From Pseudopithomyces maydicus (Eukaryota > Ascomycota > Dothideomycetes > Pleosporales > Didymosphaeriaceae), in NCBI GenBank assembly GCA_026873275.1, contig JANTUC010000019.1:62001-126000 (forward strand): a DNA stretch of 64,000 bases, given 5' to 3'. The position numbers were made by a program, and so were the translations under genes. Shown here one piece after another: positions 56,510 through 64,000 of the stretch (position 1 is its first letter; every line of letters begins with the position of its first letter). The notes beneath the pieces are model-generated. The model made no database searches. It was not told where the DNA came from and saw only the letters and a program-made list of their open reading frames with translations.

Positions 56510-58085
56510 ATGGGCGGAGGCGCAGGCTACCGATCAGTCGCCTACTTCGTGAACTGGGTAAGCCTCTTTCCTCCCTTCCCCTACCTAGGTACTTATGTAC
56601 CTGGGTACCTAGGTAACCCCCAAACCACGTGCCATCTAACCACCCACTCCCAGGGCATCTACGGCCGCAAATACTTCCCCCAAAACATCCCCGCCTCCCA
56701 GCTCACCCACGTCCTCTACTCCTTCGGCGACAACCGCCCCGACGGCGAAGTCATCCTCACCGACGCCTGGTCCGACATCCAAATCCACTACGACGGCGAC
56801 TCGTGGAACGACCAGGGCACTAACAACCTCTACGGTAACCTAAAGCAGCTGTACCTCCTCAAGAAGCAGAACCGCAACCTCAAGGTCCTCCTCTCCATCG
56901 GCGGCTGGACCTACGCCCACGAGCAGAAGCACTTCGACGCCCCCGCCGCCACGGCGCAAGGGCGCAAGAAGTTTGCCGATAGCTGCGTGAAGCTGATTAA
57001 GGACCTGGGCTTCGACGGGATAGACATCGATTGGGAGTATCCGCGGGATGCGGAGCAGGGGCAGCAGCTGTTGATGCTGCTGCAGGAGATTAGGCGCGCG
57101 ATGGATGCGTATGCGACCAAGTTGGAGGGGGAGACGGGGACGCGGCCGCAGTTTGTGTTGACGATTGCGGCGCCCGCGGGGAGTCGAATTATAAGAATAT
57201 GCCGCTTGGGGCGATTGCGCAGACGTTGGATTTCATCAATTTGATGGTAAGTGGGGTTTGGGTTCGCTTTTGGGGGAGGCGAGGTGTGATGGGTGTTTAT
57301 GAATTTGAATTTGGCTAACGATGAATAGGCATACGATTACAGTGGGAGTTGGGATCAATCTTCTGGACATCAAGCAAATCTGTTTGCTTCGCAGTCGTGC
57401 CCCTCTTGCACGCCGTTCAACTCCCAGTCTGTCATAGACGTATATATCGCACAGGGGGTTCCGGCCGACAAAATTGTTCTCGGGATGCCGCTATATGGGC
57501 GTTCATTCATCAACACAGATGGAATTGGTAAGAGCTACAACGGCACAGGCCCGGGATCGTGGGAGAACGGCGTCTGGGATTACAAAGCTTTGCCCCAACC
57601 TGGCGCAACGGAGTATATCGACGAGGAAGCGGGAGCCAGCTATTCGTACGATCCAAACACCAAGACGCTGATCAGCTACGACACGTTGGAGATGGCGAAG
57701 AGGAAAGCACAGTGGATCAAGGAGAAAGGGCTGGGGGGAGCCATGTGGTGGGAGCTGTCAGGAGATCGACAGGATCAAGGCAGCATTGTCAGCAATGTGA
57801 GTACTGTACTACCTCTCCCGCCCGCAATCCCACGATTCCCAGCTTGCGTAACGCCAGCTTTCCTGCACCCATGCTGGCAAGTTCCCTGCGGAGTGTTGCC
57901 CGCCCTCTCGATGTTTCTGTACCACGCACCCAAACGCGCCATCGCATCTCGAAAGCTAATCTCGCACCCAGGTCGTCGCAGAACTCGGCGGGCCATCCAA
58001 CGGCAAACTCGAACACCAAGCCAATTGGCTCGCATACCCAGACTCGCAGTACGACAACCTACGCGCGGGCTTTCCAAACAACTGA
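56510..58085 (+). CDS. GH18 chitinase (class V, no evident signal peptide)
   Basis: Hydrolyses beta-1,4-GlcNAc bonds of chitin with retention. Exons 56510-56557, 56654-57246, 57329-57796 and 57972-58085; introns 96, 82 and 175 bp; about 407 aa. Start MGGGAGYRSVAYFVNW opens strand 1 of the barrel. LLSIGGWTY is the SxGG motif; DGIDIDWEYP near 137-146 carries the catalytic Glu. MAYDYSGSWD and GGAMWWELSGDRQ complete the cleft. The frame breaks at the G4 run 57178-57181; one more base gives the family motif APAGESNYKNMP. Without a secretion signal at this start it resembles ChiB-type chitinases linked to autolysis and wall recycling. Confidence 0.88.
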
Positions 58086-59065
58086 GGGCATCCCCCGCCG
58101 CGCCCTCCACGCCTGTCGTTCACAACGCCACCACACCTCGGTTACGGGCGTTTCAACGATCCGCAGATGGAAAATGCGGAAGTGCGGGAGGACGCCCGAA
58201 TACGGTGTTAGTGTTAGGCATGCGAGTGCTGCATTTCATGGTGGAGGATAGAACGTTTGATATAGTTTCACGGCACCGGGGTTTAGCGTGCACCCCTGTA
58301 TGTACGTCTCGCTTGCGACTGCTGGTTTGGCGCGTGCTACTTGGCCTCGGACTGAGCACTGCATGGATCAGAGAAGTGCATGAATTGAAACTTTTACCAT
58401 TGCTTTCAGGAACGGGGCGTGTTTGTCATGCGGCTCGCGATGCAAGCTGGGGTTCTGGGCGTGCCGTGCATGTGCAGAGGCCGGGGGGATGCGAGCTGTG
58501 GTGTCAATATTGATGCCCACATGCGATAGCTGCGCGAGCTGATGGCGAGTTGTTTGCTTTTGGCTGATCCCATTGGGAAAGAGAATCCTTGGGCGATCGC
58601 ACGCAGGGAGTGGAGGGCAGAGCGGGTATGCATGCAAGCTGCAATATGCGCAGCATCGTGATATGATGTGACTGTGGGGCGGGCGTGCATCGGGGAGCTA
58701 TCGAGGGTCAGAGAAAAGGCCATCAGGGCATGCGCGTAATGTGAAGGTCCCCCCGCAGATCATGGCAAGGCTGTGAGCGCGCAGGGTGTCAGTGCAGAGG
58801 TGCTTCCCATGAAGATGTATTTGCAATGGTTCATGATTCCATTGTCGTCCAAGTAACGTGGAGTCCGAGCGCATAGAAAAGCCAGGATGTTTGCGTCAAA
58901 GCATCTGCACATGTACAAATCCTGGCGCTAGTATATACAGGAATTGCCGACTTTGCACCCGTGAACGCCGGGGCCAACTAAGGGCCGCAAATATCAACTA
59001 TCATAAGAGGTTCGTGTTAAGACGATGCGGCGGGTGGCTATGCAAATCAATGGCTGGTGGTGCTG
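58086..59065. other. Intergenic, no gene seen
   Basis: 980 bp between chitinase and J-protein 3' ends (convergent). Open frames on both strands are fragments in GC-rich sequence with no recognisable family. Confidence 0.5.
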
Positions 59066-59973
59066 TCAGTGTTTGCGGAGCGTGTCAGGTGCGCATGTGT
59101 CTGCTGGCGGGAGCAGGCGCTGATAGGCGTCTTCGCCGGCGATGGTGGCTTCCCGGTGCTCCAGGAAGGTCCTGATGCGTTCGTTTCGGTCGCCAGACAT
59201 GGTGGCGCGCTTGGAGCGGGCGAGCTCCAGGGACGCCTCTTTGTGGATGCGCTCGCGCTGCTCCATCACGGAGGAGCCGAAGACGCTGGCGCGGGTGCCC
59301 TGCATGACGCCGCCGAGGGTGACGATGGCGAAGACCAGGGACACGAATGCGAAGTTTGAGATGTAGAAATCGCGCGGGGCGGGTTCCTCGCCCGACTCGC
59401 GCTGGTGCCAGCGCTCCCAATCCTCCCAGGTGGCATTGTGGGCGGGATCGTGGGCCCATTGGCGCTGCTCGGCGGGCCAAGGGTGGTGCGGGCCGCCGCG
59501 GACGTTGGGCTGGTGGTGGTGGCCGGGCCAGCCGAGTCCCCAGACATCGTATGAGCGGCGCTTCGCGTCGTCGGAGAGGAGGGCGTGGGCCTGGACGAGC
59601 AGACGGTAGCGCTCCAGGCGGACGTGGTGCGGCAGGTGGGCGGCGGGCGAGGCGGGGTCGGAGTGGTCGGGATGGTACAGCTTGACGAGGCGGTAGAAGC
59701 GGTGCTTGGTGTAGGGCTGGCCGGGCTGGCAGCTCAGGATCTGGTAGGGCGTCGGAGAGCGGTGGGGGGCGTGGCCTCAGGCCAGGCCAGGTCGGCTGGA
59801 TGCTGGCGGTCCTGGCGGTCGTCGAGCTCAGCGCGGTGCAGCTGGGCGTACGGCCGCTCGAGGGCGATGCATGACGTCGTGCCTGGGATGCGGCGGCGGC
59901 GGCGGGAATTGGAGGGGCAGCACAGGCTGTGATAGTGGCTCAGCAGTATGGCAGGCTTGCGCGACGGGAGCAT
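59066..59973 (-). CDS. Membrane-anchored J-domain (DnaJ-like) protein
   Basis: Hsp70 co-chaperone candidate, about 302 aa, intronless. After a basic N-terminus (MLPSRKPAILLSHYHSLCCP) comes a J domain: TPYQILSCQPGQPYTKHRFY, then LVKLYHPDHSDP with the HPD motif, then YRLLVQAHALLSDDAKRRSYD and VWGLGWPG. A Trp/His-rich linker (NATWEDWERWHQRE) leads to one membrane helix, ISNFAFVSLVFAIVTLGGVM, and a charged C-terminal tail. The frame breaks at the G6 run 59764-59769 (C7 needed on the coding strand); one base joins the N-terminus to PHRSPTPYQIL. Likely mitochondrial or ER membrane; location not provable here. Confidence 0.8.
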
Positions 59974-60189
59974 GATCGCGCTGCTCGAGTTGGGGTGCAG
60001 GGCATGTTTTCCCGGCACGCGACAACGGCGGGGGCGGCTGGACGAGAGGCGACGACTGTGTGTGAGGATGCTGGCAGAGCAGAGGGCCCGCCGTGGGGCG
60101 CCGCATGAATGCCCTGCGCGGGCCATCCGTGGCGCTGGGCTCGCCCGCTGGCCTGCTAGCCACAGCCGAACGCCCCCCAACAGCCCGAG

Positions 60190-60350
60190 CAGCCCCGGCA
60201 CCCCTAGCACCCAGCACTGAGCACCCAGCACTTAGCAGCTGGCACACCCAGCAGCTACCCAGGTGCTACCCAGCACTTAGCACCCAGCACCCAGCACCTA
60301 CCCAGGTGCTACCCAGCACCCAGCACCCAGCTCCCCTAGCAGCCCCAGCA
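60190..60350 (+). repeat. CAGCACCCAG-type minisatellite
   Basis: Degenerate head-to-tail units of the form AGCACCCAGCACTTAGC and CTACCCAGGTGCTACCCAGC, with the second type present at about 60254-60273 and 60298-60317. Strongly C/A-rich on this strand with few T. Units vary in length, so copy number is not exact. Confidence 0.8.
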
Positions 60351-60366
60351 CCCCCCGCCAAACCAC

Positions 60367-60396
60367 CCCTCCCCCATCCCCCATCCCCCATCCCCC
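60367..60396 (+). repeat. CCCCCAT simple repeat
   Basis: About four tandem CCCCCAT units ending in CCCCCGCCG. Confidence 0.85.
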
Positions 60397-60865
60397 GCCG
60401 TGCCTGCGCAAACTCAATCCGCACACACCGTTGTTGTTTGCGCCGCCGTCCTCCCGCCCGCCGCCGCCCAAACGCCCTTGCCCGCCCCAGGCCCGTTTAG
60501 CACGCCTGTTTGGCAGCCCTAGCCCGCCGCCCAAGTGGGGGCCTGCAATGCGAGCAGCTGTTCTCGTTCACTTTGAGTTTGATCTGCCCTCCAGGGGGGT
60601 CCAAGGCTCGCTTCCGCATGCTTCCCAATATGTAGAGGTCCCACTCTGCGACCCTGGAGCAAAAGCATGCTCTATGCGCTAGTGCTTGCGAGAGAGGAAC
60701 GCGCGAACCACCATGTGTGCCTCTTGACAAGCTCCAGTATCCTATAAGTCTTCGTCGCCGCCGGCCCGCCCGCTCGTCTTGATCTGCTGCACCCATCCAT
60801 CCATCCATCCATCTCTCCCTCCGCGGCCTCGTTGCGTACCTAGGTAGCACCCCTCAAGCTTGACC

Positions 60866-62186
60866 ATGGACCGTCACGTGGTAGACCACGAGAAAGAGCT
60901 GCACCGTGTGCTTGATGCACACACAGCCCCCGGGGGCGAGCCCACCGCTGGCATGCTCACCCTGACCCGCCGCATGGAGCACGAGGAGACGGAGCAGTTC
61001 CATGTCGACCTGACCATCATGGACTTCCTGGCTTACAAGGCCACCGAGCTCATCTTCGAGTGGCGGGCGAGCTCCGACCCTCACCAGTCAGACCTGCCCT
61101 CGGCACTGGTCACCATGACTGATGGTACGTGACGGATCGAGTCTCAGCAGTGGGCTGTCCTTGCAGGTGGCTGACGCTAAGACCGTAGAATGGAGAACAT
61201 TTCTGAAACACAAACACAGCGGCCGCCGTCTGGATAGCCAGCCTGCCTTCCGCTCCCGTCTGCTGCAATTTTCCCTGCTCTTCACCCACCGTCTGAACCA
61301 TGACCAGACATGGACCACCATCGAGTCGCTCAACGAGCTCCGCGCCCAGAACAAGAGACGCCGCCAGTACTGGGAAGCCGCGGGACGTGAACCCGCTCTC
61401 CGACGTCGCTTTGACCCATCGAGCGAGTTTCCGCTTGCCGATGGCGCACTTGCCGAGAACAGGAACAACCTTGCCAGCTCCATCGGGCAACCCCACGAGA
61501 AGAGGCGGTGGGTGACCGATCTGGAAGGAACCCCTACCCTGCACTGCTTGCTCTCGTTGTTTATCGAACTCACCGCTGCGAGGGTCCATCTCGGGGACTG
61601 GTTACCCACCGAGGGCTGGATGCATCTGGTTGGGCAGTTCATGCGTGAGGATCCCCCTGATCCTTTCAGGATCTGCGCTAACCGTCCAAAATCTTTGCAG
61701 TTCACGCTGTTGTAGAAGAATATCTGCTGAACGGTGCCTACGGGGAAGAAGCTTTCAACACCATATTCGCCTTTGGCTGCCCCCAGACCCCGCGCCGACC
61801 AGATGACGGCAGTGACGTCGAATCCATGCGGACTCTCTTCGGCAGCGAAGGGAATCCCCGCGAAGAAATAGCTGGCTGGGCCCAAATCAAGCAACGATAC
61901 ATCGACGAGGTAAGTAATTCCACGTACATTGTAAATCGCCACTAACCTTGCCCAGCTTCTCCCCTCCTCCCAAACACCAGCATCCTTTGTGCAGGCCATG
62001 GAGAGCGCTCAGGAACGACACTCCTACGCCGACTTCGAGAACAGCCTCATCTCCTTCCTAAAGTATCTGCACGACGACCTCGTCAAGCCCGACCTCGTCC
62101 AGGTCGAAGAAGGGCGGATAACCGTCCACGGCAACGAACTCTCAGAGAACGAATCCCGCGACATGATCCGTCGGATGGGGTTGTAG
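60866..62186 (+). CDS. Conserved hypothetical fungal protein
   Basis: Exons 60866-61124, 61189-61644, 61701-61909 and 61956-62186 (introns 64, 56 and 46 bp) give 384 aa in unbroken frame. Start MDRHVVDHEKELHRVLDAHT. Distinct segments: MDFLAYKATELIFEWRASSD, LLFTHRLNHDQTWTTIESLN, LAENRNNLASSIGQPHEKRR, LHCLLSLFIELTAARVHLGD and FENSLISFLKYLHDDLVKPD. No catalytic motif, signal or membrane helix seen. Layout looks like an all-helical soluble protein; I recall similar uncharacterised proteins in related fungi but cannot name a domain. An alternative acceptor CAG at 61166 was rejected because the downstream one gives a better joined frame (DEWRTFL). Confidence 0.8.
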
Positions 62187-63806
62187 CAATATGTTTTTGG
62201 GCGTTTACGCTTTTCTTTCTGCTTCGATTGCCTTCTTTTTCTTTTCTTCTTCTTCTTCAAACATCCTCTTATTTTCGTTCGCGAATATTGTAGTTTGCAC
62301 TTGTGTTGTTTTTATCTTTTATGAATGAATGAATGAAATATTTTCTATGAGAGAGAAGTACTGGGGTGTGTGTGTGCTTGGGGGTGTGGTATATATGTAT
62401 CCATACCGCGATCTGTATTTTCGACAGGTACCTGAGGTCAATTTATTATATCAAGTCAGTATTATCTAAGCGATGGATATGTGATGAGGGGGTACCATTG
62501 GTGCTTGTAAGTGATTGGTTCTTTTAAGTTGAGTCTGTCTATTAGAAATTCAGCTCGGGGTATGGTAAGCATGTACACACACCCGGGTCCGTTTTCAATG
62601 AACGCGTACCTAAAGCCAACTTGACATAGTAAACCAGTGTCTTTGAGTCGTGTATACCTGATCAGGAGTAAGATATGTATCCACAGCTGATATTCTTTTT
62701 GAATTGAATTTACACATATTACGGAGATTCGCAGTCTTAAGTACAAGTTCACCCATGCCGGGAGAAGTCCATTTCAAATACACTTGGGAGTGACAGAACC
62801 TTGTTTTTTTCTCGTTTGTTATCGAGCACAAGTCCGCCCACGTAGAGAGAAATTCATGAACAAATCGTTCCTAACTATACGTAGGAGAGAGCCGTTAATT
62901 TATTAATTCAACATCCTTTATTGAATTCAAGTTACTCTGCACAGACTGGAATTTACTCACGACTTAGCATCTCAATGACGCCGAAGAGGAACAGGAACAT
63001 GACATTTGTTTTTTGGTTCTCAAGGACAAGTGACTGGATTCAGAAAGAGCTCCACCAACCAACTAAATATATCAATTACCCCCAGGAGAATTATGAATAT
63101 AGCGATCGTGAACAATTAAAAAACCAAGTATTTACGCCAAAGAGGGATAGAAAAATAACATTTTCTTATCAGCTATTAGTTCCAAGTCCACCTGCGTAGA
63201 GAGAAACCTAAACTTGAATAGATCCGTACAGGTAGCAGAGAAGGAACAAGCCAAGGATCTAATAACGTTCTTAAGGAGATGCATAATGGACTCTCGAGTA
63301 TTTGTCCAACCAGCCGAGTGTACCCGAGACGTACCGAGTCATGGTATTTTCTCACTAGCTAAAAGGTACAACTCCATCCACGCCGGACGAAAACCCAAAC
63401 TGGGTAGATAGTCATTGTGATCCAGGAAAAGCCAAGACTTGCTATTGCTCATACACATCTCCATTAACTGACCGACTAACTAATCAAATAGATAGGGCTT
63501 ACTATTCACACACAAATCGCCACCAGCCATTTCGTCCTACCCGAGAGGAGCATAGACACAGTGTCTTCAAAACAGTTATTAACTATGGTTTACCCAACGC
63601 CAGAAGAGACCTGGAACCCAGAACACCCCCACCCCAAGCCCAAGTACACACATGACTTTCTGTACTAGCCACTGACACCAACCCGGACAAGCAGAAACAC
63701 CATACCTTGAGAACAGTTATTGCCTGCAAGTTACCCAACGCCAAAGTAAACCCAAGACTCCGAACATACACACCCCAACTCCAGAACACCCAAGACCTAC
63801 CACCCC
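62187..63806. repeat. AT-rich spacer with diverged repeats
   Basis: 1.6 kb without a supported gene. A pyrimidine-rich tract follows the stop at 62200-62260. Related segments recur: ACAAGTCCGCCCACGTAG-like at about 62828 and 63182, each followed by AGAGAGAAA; and ACAGTTATT...TTACCCAACGCCA at about 63570 and 63713, a period near 143 bp. The copies differ at many positions. Probably decayed repeats. Confidence 0.5.
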
Positions 63807-64000
63807 TCAAGGCCCATTGAACTCCATCTCCAGCCCCCGGAGATACTCCCACGTCCATCCTTTCGTCTTATGGGGCCCGCGCGGATTATAGTCTTCCCTC
63901 CGGCTCTCCTCCACACGCTTGTTCGACTCGCGAATGACGACAAACTGCCAGAATGGCGCCCGGATCTTCTTGTTGTAGACGTCCCATAGTAGAGGCATGT
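63807..64000 (-). CDS. C-terminal exon of an unidentified gene (partial)
   Basis: Open to the right edge on the minus strand, with stop TGA at 63807. Visible end: LLWDVYNKKIRAPFWQFVVI, RESNKRVEESRREDYNPRGP, HKTKGWTWEYLRGLEMEFNG. Charged with conserved-looking Trp residues; the ATG at 63998 need not be the start. I do not recognise the family. Confidence 0.6.
   Translation of the reverse strand, partial: MPLLWDVYNKKIRAPFWQFVVIRESNKRVEESRREDYNPRGPHKTKGWTWEYLRGLEMEFNGP

Larger units (their letters stand above)
59974..60865. promoter_or_regulatory. Divergent spacer with C-rich repeats
   Basis: 892 bp between the J-protein and the conserved hypothetical gene. Contains the minisatellite at 60190-60350, a CCCCCAT run, and an ATCC tetranucleotide run at about 60793-60813. 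Confidence 0.5.

Noticed and set aside
60190..60396. CRISPR-like array
   Set aside because: Units vary in length with no constant spacers, and this is a fungal genome; it is an ordinary minisatellite.
62828..63206. LTR-like repeat pair
   Set aside because: The similar segments are short and diverged, and there is no internal coding region or primer-binding site.

Overview
This window is nuclear DNA from a filamentous ascomycete (Pezizomycotina). Short spliceosomal introns (mostly 46-75 bp, GT..AG with CTGAC/CTAAC-like branch sites), a divergent H2A/H2B pair, an H2A ending in SQEL, a fungal STAND/NACHT-ankyrin receptor and an intron-bearing tRNA-Leu all fit. Dothideomycetes (Pleosporales-like) is my best guess, from overall gene resemblance only. 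Most genes were joined exon by exon by following reading phase across splice sites; exon coordinates are in the entries.

Layout. 1-15 kb: KGD2 (partial) / NDUFB9, H2A / H2B, ATG4 / SQS1, a SAP1-type AAA ATPase and a mitoferrin-like carrier. 15-26 kb: mitochondrial asparaginyl-tRNA synthetase, a microbial-type PARG (DUF2263) protein, COA6 / SYS1 and the TFIIIC subunit TFC4. 26-33 kb is an AT-rich accessory island with a decayed DUF6536-type membrane gene, an orphan membrane protein and a cytochrome P450. 33-49.5 kb returns to conserved housekeeping: OCT1 / MIC26-27 family, tRNA-Leu(TAA), a flavin monooxygenase, an RMND1/DUF155 protein, GAA1 / RBD2, tRNA-Met(CAT) in an AT-rich spacer, and RPN9 / NDUFA9. 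49.8-58 kb is more accessory: a BTB-like gene, a four-exon NACHT-ankyrin receptor whose spliced last exon completes a ZZ zinc finger, and a GH18 chitinase. 58-64 kb: a membrane J-domain protein, a C-rich minisatellite, a conserved hypothetical protein, a repeat-bearing AT-rich spacer and the 3' end of a gene leaving the window.

Two themes stand out. First, many genes sit head-to-head over short spacers (181-460 bp), and about nine products are mitochondrial (TCA cycle, complex I, complex IV assembly, iron import, presequence processing, cristae, mitochondrial translation). Second, ten otherwise well-formed genes need a single extra base, always the same direction (-1), to keep frame. At least eight of these 13 sites lie in C or G runs of four or more. 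This looks like homopolymer under-calling in the assembly rather than gene death, and a reader should not treat these genes as pseudogenes without checking.
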